A stretch of 34,677 nt of DNA from Alphaproteobacteria bacterium (GCA_009694185.1 SHVR01000002.1:65096-99772); one strand, 5' to 3'; shown: positions 23,259 to 32,686, counted from the first letter of the stretch. Program-made: numbers and translations. Notes: generated from the sequence alone by a model not told the origin.

Positions 23259-24869
23259 TCAGCCGGCGTTGAGCACCATGTCCGCCGCCTTTTCGCCAAT
23301 CATGATCGAGGGCGCGTTGGTGTTGCCCGATGTGAGAGAGGGCATGATCGAGGCGTCGGCTATGCGCAGCGCCGCGATGCCACGGACGCGAAGCTCGGCA
23401 TCGACGACAGCCATGCCGTCCGAGCCCATCTTGCAGGTCCCGACCGGGTGGTAGGTCGTTTCCGCCACCTGTTTGACCCAGTCGAGTATTTCGCCGTCCG
23501 TTGTTCGCGACTCGCCGGGCCCAATCTCCGTCACCCGCATGGGAGCCAGCGCGGGCGCGGTCATGACGGCGCGGGCGATGCGGACGGCGCGCACGGTAAT
23601 CTCCGCATCGATCGGAGACGATAGGAAATTGAAGTTGATCGCGGGCGGCCGATGCGGATCCGCCGCGACGATGTGGATATGCCCCTTGCTTTCCGGCCGC
23701 ATCGGGTGGGCGTAGCAAGTCACGCCCGACTGGCGGGCAATCTTCGGGCCCTTCGGGCCAGGCTCGGTCAGCATCGGAACCCACCCCAGCATGACGTCCG
23801 GCGCATCGAGACCCGCGCGGGAGCGGACGAATGCGCGGAGCGGCGCCCCCACCGCGCCGAGCAGGCCCTGGCCGAAGAGCGCATAGCTGAGCGCTTGCCG
23901 CACGAGGCCAAACCCGCGGGCGCGGTCGTTAAAGGTGATCCCCTTGGCACCAACGGCCCACCGTGTCCGGGGCGCGTAATGGTCGCGCAGATTCTCGCCC
24001 ACACCCGGCAAGACATGGCGCACGGCGATGCCCAGACTTTGCAGGCGGTCGGGTTGGCCGATGCCGGAGAGCTCCAGCAATTGCGGGGAGTTGATGGTCC
24101 CGGCGCTCACCACGACCTCGCGCGCGGCATGGGCCTCCCGCAATTGGCCCCCGACGGAATACCGGACGCCGGTGCAGCGCTTGCCTTCTAGCAGGAGCGC
24201 CTCGGTCAACGCCCCCGTCTCGATACGCAGATTTCCGCGTTTGCCGATCGGGTCCAGATAGCAACGGGCCGTGCTCATCCGGCGGCCGCCTGAGATCGTC
24301 GCCTGGCTCATGGCGATGCCATCTTGCGTGGCGCCGTTGTAATCGGGGTTGTGCGCGATACCGACCTCGCCCGCGGCCTTGATCAACGCGGCGAAAAGCG
24401 GGTCGCCCGCGTCCGGGTTGGTGACGCGGAGTGGACCCTGCCGGCCGCGAAAGGCGTCATCGCCACCGTCATAGCTTTCCATGCGCTTGAAGAAGGGGAG
24501 CACGTCTTCGTAGCTCCAACCGCGATTGCCCGCTTGCGCCCAGCTATCGAAATCCTGCGCCTGACCGCGCACGAACGCCATGCCGTTGATCGAGCTGGAG
24601 CCGCCGAGCAACCGGCCGCGCGGTACCGGTATCCCACGGCCGTTGGTGTTGGGCTCGGGCTCGGCCGTGTAGCACCAATTGGCCGCCGGGTTTTTGATTA
24701 ACCTGGCGGAGCCGACGGGAATACGCGACCAGGGATGGCTGGCGGGACCGGCTTCGAGCAGCAGGACCCTGTTACGCGCATCCGCCGAAAGCCGGTTCGC
24801 GATAACCGCGCCGGCCGATCCGGCGCCGACAACGATGTAGTCGAAGGTTTGCCTATCGATTGCTTGCAC
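23259..24869 (-). CDS. GMC-family FAD oxidoreductase, choline-dehydrogenase-like
   Basis: About 536 residues. DYIVVGAGSAGAVIANRLS is the N-terminal FAD motif and GRLLGGSSSINGMAFVRGQ the GMC signature 1; VSAGTINSPQLLELSGIG is signature 2. The catalytic His is in TTYHPVGTCKMG, and the Asn partner in SGNTNAPSIMIGEKAADM. Relatives oxidise primary alcohols such as choline, polyethylene glycol or furan and aryl alcohols to aldehydes. I prefer GTG 24869 with AGGGGG just upstream, although an ATG at 24929 is possible but has no ribosome site and adds a low-complexity stretch. Divergent from the CoA-transferase gene across about 224 bp. The substrate is unknown. Confidence 0.87.
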   Translation of the reverse strand: MQAIDRQTFDYIVVGAGSAGAVIANRLSADARNRVLLLEAGPASHPWSRIPVGSARLIKNPAANWCYTAEPEPNTNGRGIPVPRGRLLGGSSSINGMAFVRGQAQDFDSWAQAGNRGWSYEDVLPFFKRMESYDGGDDAFRGRQGPLRVTNPDAGDPLFAALIKAAGEVGIAHNPDYNGATQDGIAMSQATISGGRRMSTARCYLDPIGKRGNLRIETGALTEALLLEGKRCTGVRYSVGGQLREAHAAREVVVSAGTINSPQLLELSGIGQPDRLQSLGIAVRHVLPGVGENLRDHYAPRTRWAVGAKGITFNDRARGFGLVRQALSYALFGQGLLGAVGAPLRAFVRSRAGLDAPDVMLGWVPMLTEPGPKGPKIARQSGVTCYAHPMRPESKGHIHIVAADPHRPPAINFNFLSSPIDAEITVRAVRIARAVMTAPALAPMRVTEIGPGESRTTDGEILDWVKQVAETTYHPVGTCKMGSDGMAVVDAELRVRGIAALRIADASIMPSLTSGNTNAPSIMIGEKAADMVLNAG

Positions 24870-25093
24870 GTTCCCCCTGCCGCTTCGCGGATCCCCCGGG
24901 CAACACCGCGTCGAGCCGGTCGATCGCATGGTCTAAGCATAGATTCGCAGCTTGCCCAACGGATGTCGATTTCGTTCTTGGTTCAGGTTGGCGGCGTCAT
25001 CCGCATCCAACGTACAAGCCCGACCCCGCGCAAGGATTTTGACGACAGACCCCGGTCTGGCACAGGATAAACCACCTCCAAAGAGGACATGTC
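24870..25093. promoter_or_regulatory. Divergent intergenic region, GMC oxidoreductase / CoA-transferase
   Basis: 224 bp that should carry promoters for both genes. The only clear element is the plus-strand ribosome site AGAGGA at 25083-25088, five bases before the CoA-transferase ATG. I saw no convincing sigma-70 boxes, no palindromic operator and no small gene. Confidence 0.4.
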
Positions 25094-26323
25094 ATGCAGC
25101 CCCTTGGCGACATCCGCGTTCTTTCCGTAACCGTCTACCTTGCCGGACCTTTCCTCGGCATGACCCTGGCCCGCTTCGGGGCCGAGGTTATCAAGGTTGA
25201 GATGCCGGGTACCGGCGATCCGATCCGCGGTATCGGCCCCTATACGGGCCCGCAAGGCATCAGCCCGGATCGGCGCACCGGCGAGGATCTCTCGATCCCG
25301 TTCCTGAAACGCTCCGAGGGGGTGAAGAGCGTGACGTTGAACCTGAAGGATCCCGAGGGGAGACGGATGTTCCTGGAGCTGGCGACGCGGTCCGACGTCG
25401 TGATCGAGAACCTGGCGCCGGGAACGATGACCCGACTGGGCCTGGGCTACGCGGACATCGAGCGCGTCAATCCGGCCATCGTCTACTGCTCCATCGCCGG
25501 TTACGGACAAACCGGTCCCTACAAGGATCTGCCCGCCCACGACCATCAGATCCAGGCGATGTCCGGCATCATGGATATGAACGGCGATCCCAACGGGCCA
25601 CCGACGCGGATCGGTGTTTTCGTTGGCGATCTGGTGACCCCGCTTTACGCCGCCTATTCCATTCTGGGTGCCCTCCGCCTCAAGGAAAGGACGGGCCGGG
25701 GACAATATCTCGATGCCTCAATGATCGATACGCTGGCCACGTTGATGTTTATGGAACCCATGGAGTTTGTCCTTCATGAGGGATTGCCGCTCCGCGCCGG
25801 CAACGAAAGCCGCACCGACGTCACCGGGCTCTATCGGCTCACCGATGGCGACATCATCATCACGGTTGGGGGCGAGCCCAGGTGGCAACGATTGTGCAAG
25901 GCTCTCGGCGCGAACGAATTGCTCGAGACCCCACGGTTCAGGACGGCCGGAGGTCGAAAGGCGCATGTCAAGGAGCTGCGCGCCGCTATTCAAGGCCGCC
26001 TCGGCAAGTTGACCTGTGCCGAAGGTATCTCGTTACTGTCGGGGGCCGATATCCCCGTCGCCCGCGTTCGCTCGCTGTCGGAAGTCATCGGGGACGGGCA
26101 CTTCCGCGATCGCGGCACCTTGAGGCCGATGTACCGCCAAGGATCGGACGAGCCCGTGGAACGGGGGGTCCTGGCGGGCTTTCCCGTAACCTTCTCCGGC
26201 GGTCCACTGCCAAGGCTCGAAGGCGGGGCAAAACTTGGCCATCATAACGCGGACGTCTACGGGCGGCTGCTCGAATTGGACGCGGCCGCGCTTTTGGAGT
26301 TGCATAAGCGCGGCGTTATTTAG
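25094..26323 (+). CDS. Family III (CaiB/BaiF) CoA-transferase
   Basis: 409 residues, the normal length. LSVTVYLAGPFLGMTLARFG and EVIKVEMPGTGDPIRG form the N-terminal CoA-binding part; GRRMFLELATRSDVVIENLAPG and VYCSIAGYGQTGPYKD are strongly typical. The catalytic Asp is D150 in PAHDHQIQAMSG, which forms the acyl-aspartyl anhydride. It moves CoA from one acyl-CoA to a free acid in the cytoplasm, activating a carboxylate without ATP. It converges on the acyl-CoA ligase gene (50 bp apart), giving the region two separate CoA-activation enzymes. Substrate cannot be told; racemases of the same family are an alternative. Confidence 0.9.
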   Translation: MQPLGDIRVLSVTVYLAGPFLGMTLARFGAEVIKVEMPGTGDPIRGIGPYTGPQGISPDRRTGEDLSIPFLKRSEGVKSVTLNLKDPEGRRMFLELATRSDVVIENLAPGTMTRLGLGYADIERVNPAIVYCSIAGYGQTGPYKDLPAHDHQIQAMSGIMDMNGDPNGPPTRIGVFVGDLVTPLYAAYSILGALRLKERTGRGQYLDASMIDTLATLMFMEPMEFVLHEGLPLRAGNESRTDVTGLYRLTDGDIIITVGGEPRWQRLCKALGANELLETPRFRTAGGRKAHVKELRAAIQGRLGKLTCAEGISLLSGADIPVARVRSLSEVIGDGHFRDRGTLRPMYRQGSDEPVERGVLAGFPVTFSGGPLPRLEGGAKLGHHNADVYGRLLELDAAALLELHKRGVI

Positions 26324-26373
26324 CGCATGATCGTCCCGGACTTCGCGGGCTCGGCGCGTTCGCGACCCGAAGC

Positions 26374-28014
26374 TCAGGACTTGAGCTGTTGCGTTTCCAG
26401 ACGCCGTTGCGCGTCTCGGCGCAACTCGGCCTTTCTGATCTTGCCGGACTCGGTCATCGGAAAGGCGTCGACGAAAATCACATGCCGCGGCACCTTGAAG
26501 CTCGCGACCTTGCCCCGGCAATAGGCGATCACGGCGTCGCCATCGATGTGGGCACCGGGCGCGCGCTCGACATAGGCCACGGGCACCTCGCTCAAGCGCG
26601 CATCGGGTAGGCCGACCACGGCAACCTGATGGATCAGGGGATGCTCGAGCAGCAGACACTCGGTTTCCATCGGATCGACGTTCTCGCCGCCGACCTTGAG
26701 CATGTCGTTGGTGCGACCGAGAAAGCGGATGTAACCATCTGCGAGCCATACGGCCGTATCACCGGTGCGCAGCCAGCCATCCTCGGTGAACGTGGCGGCC
26801 GTTTCCTCCGGCTTCTTGTAGTATTCGCGCATGATGCTGTAGCCGCGCACTTGCAACTCACCCTGAACACCCGCCGGCAGGACGGCGCCCGTGCCCGGAT
26901 CGACGACGCGCAGCTCATAACCTGGCGCCGGATAGCCGGAGGTTTCGCAGCGGTGCGCCATATCGTCGTCGAGCCCGCCAAGCGCGACGCCAATCCAGCA
27001 CTCGGTCATGCCGTAGCCCGACAGGTTCTTGAGCGGCGCCAGCGCCCTCGCGCCCCGGCGCGCAACCGGCGTGGCGCTCTGCATGCCGGCGGCGAAGACG
27101 CCGGTGCGCAGGCTCGAGATGTCGCGCGGCTGGGCTTCCTGCGCCTCGGCCAGCCCCTTCATATGCGCCTCGAAGCCGTGAATGACCGTCGCGCGCTCCC
27201 GCTGGATGAGATCCAGACTCTCATCGGGATCGAAAGCGCGGGTCACGATCTGTCGGGCGCCCGTCACGAGCGACATCATCGCGCCCTCGGAAAAGCCGAA
27301 GGCATGAAACAGCGGCAGATAGTTCAAGATGACGTCCGCGCGGCCGATCGCCATCCGGAAGGCACGCTCCTCGACGTTCCGGATCAGGATGTGGGAGTGC
27401 AAAACGCCTTTGGGAAAACCGGTGGTCCCAGACGTGTACATGATGAATGCCGGTGCGTCGGGGTCGACCGCGCGCGACCGGGCCGCGAGAGCATGGTCCG
27501 CGACCCCCTCGGCCGCCGCGGCGAGCTGGGCCCAGTGTATGGTGCCGGGATGCGGTGCCGCATCCAGGACGATGACCCGGCGCAAGACCGGAAAGTTCCC
27601 ATCGCGCACTTCGGTGCCGGACGGGGGCAACGCGGCCACCTCGCGCACCAAGTCCAGATAGGCGACAGGCCCGGAGCGGTCGTGGGTGATGAGAACGCGG
27701 CTGTCGGACTGCTTGAGGACATAGGCGAGGTCGCGGGCCCGAAAGCGCGTATTGACGGGCACAAGCACCGCGCCAATCTTGAAGGCGCCGAAAGCGATGA
27801 AGATCCAGTCGTCGCAGTTGTTCAGCCAGAGTGCCACATGATCGCCATGGCCGACGCCGGCCACCATGAGTCGCTTGGCCGCATCGTCGATGCGCGCGGC
27901 CACCTCGGCAAAGGAATAGCGCCGGTCGTTGAAGACCAGCGCCTCGGCATTCGGAAGCCGCTCGGCCATCTCGGCGGCCAAGTCACCCAAGCGGCGTTTG
28001 CGATACCAGTCCAT
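26374..28014 (-). CDS. AMP-forming acyl-CoA ligase
   Basis: 546 residues, complete ANL-family enzyme. Motifs in order: MYTSGTTGFPKGVLHSH (phosphate loop), LPLFHAFGFSEGAMMSL, LSGYGMTECWIG, GWLRTGDTAVWLADGYIRFL (ribose-binding Asp) and RTNDMLKVGGENVDP (hinge), then the C-terminal catalytic Lys in MTESGKIRKAELRR. It activates a carboxylic acid to acyl-AMP and then acyl-CoA. Resembles the medium/long-chain FadD-like and cyclohexanecarboxylate-CoA ligase group; precise acid unknown. It lies 158 bp downstream of the molybdenum hydroxylase subunit on the same strand, so CoA ligation and ring or side-chain hydroxylation may belong to one pathway. Confidence 0.9.
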   Translation of the reverse strand: MDWYRKRRLGDLAAEMAERLPNAEALVFNDRRYSFAEVAARIDDAAKRLMVAGVGHGDHVALWLNNCDDWIFIAFGAFKIGAVLVPVNTRFRARDLAYVLKQSDSRVLITHDRSGPVAYLDLVREVAALPPSGTEVRDGNFPVLRRVIVLDAAPHPGTIHWAQLAAAAEGVADHALAARSRAVDPDAPAFIMYTSGTTGFPKGVLHSHILIRNVEERAFRMAIGRADVILNYLPLFHAFGFSEGAMMSLVTGARQIVTRAFDPDESLDLIQRERATVIHGFEAHMKGLAEAQEAQPRDISSLRTGVFAAGMQSATPVARRGARALAPLKNLSGYGMTECWIGVALGGLDDDMAHRCETSGYPAPGYELRVVDPGTGAVLPAGVQGELQVRGYSIMREYYKKPEETAATFTEDGWLRTGDTAVWLADGYIRFLGRTNDMLKVGGENVDPMETECLLLEHPLIHQVAVVGLPDARLSEVPVAYVERAPGAHIDGDAVIAYCRGKVASFKVPRHVIFVDAFPMTESGKIRKAELRRDAQRRLETQQLKS

Positions 28015-28172
28015 GTCGCACCGCTCCTTTCGGCGGCCAACCCCTTTGCCCAGCGATCGCTATCCGAAGGTCACCTCACGGCGATTGTCCGACGCCTCTT
28101 TGATGGCATCGACCAGGCGGTGCGGATCGACCCTGGTCTCGACAGTCGGGTCGAGATGGCCATCATGTCGCT
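28015..28172 (-). other. 158-bp gap with an open minus-strand frame
   Basis: Between the molybdenum subunit and the acyl-CoA ligase. One minus-strand frame stays open from inside the end of the large-subunit gene to a TAG at 28060-28062 and reads, at its end, TRVDPHRLVDAIKEASDNRR then EVTFG. That has the composition of real protein, but there is no ATG or ribosome site for it and I recognise no family. It may be a C-terminal relic of a lost gene or chance. No promoter or terminator was clear. Confidence 0.3.
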
Positions 28173-30416
28173 TCAGCTTGGATCGATCGCCGCCAGCACT
28201 TTCGGTGGCGACATGGGCAGGCTGTCCAAGCGCCGACCCAGGACGTTGTGGATGGCATTGGCAACGGCGGCAAGCGCCGGCACCAGCGGCACTTCGCCCA
28301 CGCCCCGGACACCCTGCGGGTGTTTCGGGTTCGGCACTTCGATCATGACCGTATCGAGCATCGGCAAGTCGGAGGCGACAGGCATCCGGTAGTCAAGAAA
28401 GCCTGGGTTATCGACATAGCCGTTCTTGTCGTAAACATACTCCTCGCTGAGCGCCCAGCCGATGCCCTGCGCCACGCCACCTTGCATCTGACCCTCGACA
28501 TAGCTTGGGTGGATCGCCCGGCCGACGTCCTGAATGGCCGTGTAGCGGGTGACCCCAACCCTTCCCGTCGCTTGATCGACCTCGACGTCGCAGATATGGG
28601 TCGCAAAACCACCCTCGGCACCGGTGGTATTCAACGATACGCCGGCACCGATCGGGCCGCCCGTTTCGCTGGCCTTAGCCGCAATCTGGGTCAGCGACAG
28701 CGGCTCGAACTTGCCCGCGTTGGCGCCGGCGGGACGCGCTTCGCCGTTCTCCCAGGCGACCGCGTCGAGATCGATCTTCCAGATCTTTGCCGCCCGTTGG
28801 CGCAGAATTCCGATGACCTGTTCCGCCGACTGCGTCACCACGATCGCCGAGGCAAAAGTGACACGGCTGCCGCCGGTCAGGTTGCTGAAACCGATCGTGC
28901 TCGTGTCGCCGATCAGAACCTGCACCTTGCCATGGTCGATGCCCAGCAACTCGGCCGCGATGTTGGCAGTCGACGCGCGCGAGCCACCGATATCCGGATG
29001 GCCCGTGATCACGACAACGGTGCCGTCCTCGTTGATATTGATTTGGGCGCTCGACTCGCCGCCGGCGTTGAACCAATAGCCGCTGGCGACGCCCCGGCCC
29101 TGATTGGGGCCGAGTGGCGCCTTGTAATGGGGATGGGCCAGGGCCGCCTTCAGGGTCTCCTCGTAACCGATCACCGGGTAGGTCGGGCCATGGGCCGCCT
29201 TCGTTCCCTGTTTGGCGGCGTTCTTCAGCCTGAGTTCCAGAGGATCCATTTTGAGGGCTTGGGCCACCTCGTCGAGCACGCACTCGACCGCGTGGGCGCC
29301 GATCGGCGCTCCCGGCGCGCGGTACGCGGCAACCTTCGACCGGTTCGAGACGACGTCGAAACCCTGGGAGAGCACGTTCGGAATATTGTATGGCCCAAAC
29401 GCGCAACCGGTAGCACCCCGAATTGGCGAGCCCGGAAGTGCGCCGGCCTGGAGGCGGAAGACGCCCGTCGCGGCGACGATCTTGCCATCCTTGGTAGCGC
29501 CGATTTTGACCGTGCTCGATGAACCGGACGTCGGCCCGGTGGCATGGAAGATTTCCTCCCGCGACATCACCATCTTGACCGGACGCCCCGACATGCGTGC
29601 CAGAATCAGCGCCAACGGTTCCAGATAGACGATTGTCTTGCCGCCGAACCCGCCGCCGATCTCCGCCGGAATGGCGCGGATATCGCTTTGCGCGACGCCT
29701 GTCAGGTAGGCGCACATGGCGCGCACCATGAACTGACCCTGGCTCGAGCTCCAGATCGTGGCCTTGCCATCCCCCGAGACGCTGACGAGGCAGGCATGCG
29801 GCTCGATATATCCCTGGTGCACGGGCTCGGTCTTGAAGGCGCGCTCGACAATGACGTCCGCCGCGGCAAAGCCGGCGTCGACGTCGCCGAGCTTGTGCTC
29901 GATCTTGCCGGCGATGTTGGACGGCTTACCCTCGAAGCGGATGTGATCGTGCAGGATCGGCGCATCGGGCTGCATCGCCTGGTCGACGTCGATGACCCAG
30001 GGCAGAACCTCATAGTCGACCTCGATGAGCCGCAGAGCCTCCGAGGCAATCTCGACAGTGGTCGCGGCGACGGCGGCGACGGGATGACCCGCGAACAGAA
30101 CTTTGTCGCGCGCCATCACGTTGCGCGACATCCACCGCATGTCCTGGATGCCCAACATCACGGACTTGTCGAGCGGGAACTCCACCAGGTCCTTGCCGGT
30201 CATGACGGCCTTGACGCCGGGCAGGGCGGTCGCTTTCGCTGTGTCGATAGACTTGATCCGGGCATGGGGCACGGGACTGCGCAGGACCTTGGCCCAGATC
30301 ATGCCGGGCATGGTGGTATCGGCGGCATAGGCGGCCCGTCCCGTAACCTTGTCGGCGCCGTCGGGCCGGAGCGTACGCCGACCGATCCATTTATTATTGG
30401 GCGTGTCGATATTCAT
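28173..30416 (-). CDS. Xanthine-dehydrogenase-family molybdopterin subunit (orphan large subunit)
   Basis: 747 residues. The Ald_Xan_dh_C-type N-terminal domain (RRTLRPDGADKVTGRAAYAAD) and the molybdopterin domain are both complete: IGGGFGGKTIVY, VAAYRAPGAPIGAHAVE, and the catalytic Glu in GVGEVPLVPALAAV near the end. It lacks the CoxL active-site loop with cysteine, so it is not a CO dehydrogenase. Known relatives hydroxylate aromatic acids, their CoA esters, nicotinate or aldehydes. The FAD and [2Fe-2S] subunits that normally form one operon with it are not in this window; they must be elsewhere or the enzyme cannot pass on electrons. Start 30416 (MNIDTPNNKWIG) is typical. Confidence 0.9.
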   Translation of the reverse strand: MNIDTPNNKWIGRRTLRPDGADKVTGRAAYAADTTMPGMIWAKVLRSPVPHARIKSIDTAKATALPGVKAVMTGKDLVEFPLDKSVMLGIQDMRWMSRNVMARDKVLFAGHPVAAVAATTVEIASEALRLIEVDYEVLPWVIDVDQAMQPDAPILHDHIRFEGKPSNIAGKIEHKLGDVDAGFAAADVIVERAFKTEPVHQGYIEPHACLVSVSGDGKATIWSSSQGQFMVRAMCAYLTGVAQSDIRAIPAEIGGGFGGKTIVYLEPLALILARMSGRPVKMVMSREEIFHATGPTSGSSSTVKIGATKDGKIVAATGVFRLQAGALPGSPIRGATGCAFGPYNIPNVLSQGFDVVSNRSKVAAYRAPGAPIGAHAVECVLDEVAQALKMDPLELRLKNAAKQGTKAAHGPTYPVIGYEETLKAALAHPHYKAPLGPNQGRGVASGYWFNAGGESSAQININEDGTVVVITGHPDIGGSRASTANIAAELLGIDHGKVQVLIGDTSTIGFSNLTGGSRVTFASAIVVTQSAEQVIGILRQRAAKIWKIDLDAVAWENGEARPAGANAGKFEPLSLTQIAAKASETGGPIGAGVSLNTTGAEGGFATHICDVEVDQATGRVGVTRYTAIQDVGRAIHPSYVEGQMQGGVAQGIGWALSEEYVYDKNGYVDNPGFLDYRMPVASDLPMLDTVMIEVPNPKHPQGVRGVGEVPLVPALAAVANAIHNVLGRRLDSLPMSPPKVLAAIDPS

Positions 30417-30628
30417 GATTTGTTACCTTGCTCCACTGATCTGTCCCCACCACTTGGTCCGGTCGAATGCCAAGCGAAGCGCGCGGGCGCATGGCGCTTT
30501 ATACCAATTCTCACGGATATTCACAGACTGGTGTTGTCGGTCCGTGCCGGGACCCACGAGGACGCGATGGGACTGGTTCGATGGGCTATGACCGGGCAAC
30601 ATATGACGCACCCGAGGAGGAGGGTCCC
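30417..30628. promoter_or_regulatory. Divergent intergenic region, molybdenum subunit / amidohydrolase
   Basis: 212 bp between two diverging genes. The amidohydrolase ribosome site GAGGAGGAGG (30614-30623) is the only strong element. An AT-richer patch (gctttataccaattctcacg, 30497-30516) may hold a promoter. No operator-like palindrome or small gene was found. Confidence 0.4.
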
Positions 30629-31654
30629 ATGAGCGTGCCACCGAAACCCTTTCAGCATCCGCATGTGAACGAGGCGTGGCTGGCGCGGCTCAGCGAGGAC
30701 GTGCTGGAACCGGAACTGGCGATCATCGACGCCCATCACCATCTGTGGGAACGCGACACGGGCGTTTATTTGCTGCCGCAACTGCAATCGGACCTCGGCG
30801 CCGGACACAATGTGCGCCAGACGGTCTATATCCAGTGCGGTTACGGATACCGCCCAGACGGACCGGCCGAGTTGCGCCCGGTGGGGGAGACCGAAACCGT
30901 GGTGAGGATCACCGCCGGCGCCGGCGCCGGCCCCTGCGCCGGTATTGTCGGCCATACGGATTTCCGCCTGGGCGAGCGGGTGGAGGATGTATTGGCAGCG
31001 CATGTCACGGCCGGCAAGGGCCGGTTCCGTGGCATCCGTCAAAGCGCCGGCTGGGATCCGGCAGTCCAGCTTTTGACCTCCACCCCCGCGCCGCCGGGCC
31101 TACTCATGGATCCGGCATTTCGCGCCGGTCTGGCGCGGCTGGGGCGGTTCGGGCTGACCTACGAGTGCTCGCTCTATTATCCGCAGCTACCGGAAATGGC
31201 GGCGCTGGCGCGGGCGCTGCCGGACCAACCCATCCTCGTCAATCATTGCGCCGGCTACATCGCCGTCGGGCCGCACGCGGAGAACCTGGGCGCAACGTTC
31301 GACCGCTGGCGCGCCAACCTCCGCGACCTCGCCCGCTGTCCGAATGTCTCCCTGAAACTCGGCGGGCAGGCGATGCCCATTCGCGGTGTGGCGTTCCACG
31401 AACAAGTCCTGCCGCCATCCTCGGGCGAATTGGTGGCGGCCTGGCGGCCGCTGATGGAAACCTGCATCGAAACCTTCGGCGCCGAGCGCTGCATGTTCGA
31501 GAGCAACTTCCCGGTCGACAAGGCGTTGTGCTCCTATGTCGTCGTCTGGAATGCGTTCAAGCGCCTCGCGGCCGGCTGCTCGATGGCGGAGAAAGCCACC
31601 TTGTTCCACGGCACGGCCGCGCGCTTTTATCGTTTGAACGATCCGGGCCCGTAA
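30629..31654 (+). CDS. Amidohydrolase-2 family (TIM-barrel) hydrolase, lactonase-like
   Basis: 341 residues from ATG 30629, which has a very strong ribosome site (GAGGAGGAGG); a longer frame to 30467 adds an implausible N-terminus. The fold marks are AIIDAHHHLWERDTG (metal-type H36xH38), ILVNHCAGY in the middle, and CMFESNFPVDKA near the end, the pattern of the amidohydrolase-2/2-pyrone-4,6-dicarboxylate lactonase and fuconolactonase group. It probably hydrolyses a lactone, or decarboxylates an acid, in the cytoplasm. It leads a plus-strand stretch with the SDR gene 186 bp downstream. Substrate unknown. Confidence 0.85.
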   Translation: MSVPPKPFQHPHVNEAWLARLSEDVLEPELAIIDAHHHLWERDTGVYLLPQLQSDLGAGHNVRQTVYIQCGYGYRPDGPAELRPVGETETVVRITAGAGAGPCAGIVGHTDFRLGERVEDVLAAHVTAGKGRFRGIRQSAGWDPAVQLLTSTPAPPGLLMDPAFRAGLARLGRFGLTYECSLYYPQLPEMAALARALPDQPILVNHCAGYIAVGPHAENLGATFDRWRANLRDLARCPNVSLKLGGQAMPIRGVAFHEQVLPPSSGELVAAWRPLMETCIETFGAERCMFESNFPVDKALCSYVVVWNAFKRLAAGCSMAEKATLFHGTAARFYRLNDPGP

Positions 31655-31839
31655 TCCGCGGTCGGCGCGGACGTACGACAAGATGACGGGGATTGCGCGG
31701 TCGGCGGTCGCGTTTCCCCGTGGTCTCGTCATGCACTCGCGATCGCTGTTGCCTACGCGGTCGGTTGGGTAGCAATCTGTCCGCCCACAAGGGTGGGTGC
31801 CGCCGCACGACCGCGCACCCCGCAAGCAGGAGAACGCTC

Positions 31840-32592
31840 ATGGACCTCAAGGGCGTGGTTGCACTGGTGACGGGCGGCAATGGCGGCCTCGGGCAGCGCA
31901 TCTGTCACGCGCTGGCGAAGGAAGGCGCGCATATCGCCGTCATGTATGCGGAGAGCCGCGACCAGGCCGAGGGCGTCGCCCGCGAGCTGGCATCGCGCTA
32001 TCAGATCAACGCCGTCGCGTTTGCCTGCGACATCACCGATGGCGTGGCCGTGGAGAGGCTGGTTGGCAATGTGACACGGCACTTCGGCCGTCTCGACATT
32101 CTCGTCAACGACGCCGCCTACAATAAATCGATCCCGTTCACCGACCTCGACAATCTGACGCTCGAGCTGTGGGACAAGATCATGGCCGTCAACCTGACGG
32201 GACCGATGCGCCTCATCAAGGCCGTGGCACCCGTCATGAAGGCCCAAGGGCGGGGCCGCATCGTAAACATCTCGTCCGTGGCGGGGATCGCGCCGACAGG
32301 CTCTTCCATCGCTTATGCGGTGTCGAAGGCGGGCCTCAACCACCTCACGCGCTGCATGGCGGTGGCCATGGCGCCCGAGACGCTCGTCAACTGCGTGGCA
32401 CCGGGACTTCTGGAGGGCACGCGCGCGACCGCCAATCTCCGGCCCGATGTGATTGAGCGCTCCGCGTCCGGCTCGCTCCTGAAGAAGGCCGCCGACAAGG
32501 ATGACTGCGCCGACATGGTGGTCACCATGTGCCGCACCGAGACGATGACCGGGCAGACGGTCGTTATCGACTCCGGACGGATATTTCATTGA
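31840..32592 (+). CDS. Short-chain dehydrogenase/reductase
   Basis: 250 residues, classical SDR length. TGGNGGLGQRI (11-21) binds NAD(P), DILVNDAAYN has the NNAG-like motif as NDAA, and the catalytic set is N118, S146, Y159 and K163 (YAVSKAG). No basic residue sits directly after the glycine motif, but S39-R40 (MYAESRDQ) suggests NADPH. It oxidises or reduces an alcohol/ketone or 3-hydroxyacyl group in the cytoplasm. ATG 31840 follows AGGAGAA (31828-31834). It most resembles FabG-type enzymes but the substrate is open. The preceding 185 bp show no gene. Confidence 0.88.
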   Translation: MDLKGVVALVTGGNGGLGQRICHALAKEGAHIAVMYAESRDQAEGVARELASRYQINAVAFACDITDGVAVERLVGNVTRHFGRLDILVNDAAYNKSIPFTDLDNLTLELWDKIMAVNLTGPMRLIKAVAPVMKAQGRGRIVNISSVAGIAPTGSSIAYAVSKAGLNHLTRCMAVAMAPETLVNCVAPGLLEGTRATANLRPDVIERSASGSLLKKAADKDDCADMVVTMCRTETMTGQTVVIDSGRIFH

Positions 32593-32615
32593 GAAACGAC
32601 CTCGCCGAGCGCCGC

Positions 32616-32645
32616 GACCCGGTGTGACTCGACCCGGTGTGACTC
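32616..32645 (+). repeat. Short tandem repeat, 15-bp unit
   Basis: Two exact head-to-tail copies of gacccggtgtgactc (32616-32630, 32631-32645), followed by a degenerate start of a third (gatccggcg). It lies between converging SDR and decarboxylase-like genes and codes for nothing. It looks like replication slippage. Confidence 0.75.
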
Positions 32646-32686
32646 GATCCGGCGCGGATCGGCGGCGCCCTGGCCCCGTGCGGCGG

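Noticed and set aside
26629-28392. 587-codon plus-strand frame opposite the acyl-CoA ligase
   Set aside because: Antisense to a complete ANL-family enzyme and spans into another gene; composition is shadow-like.
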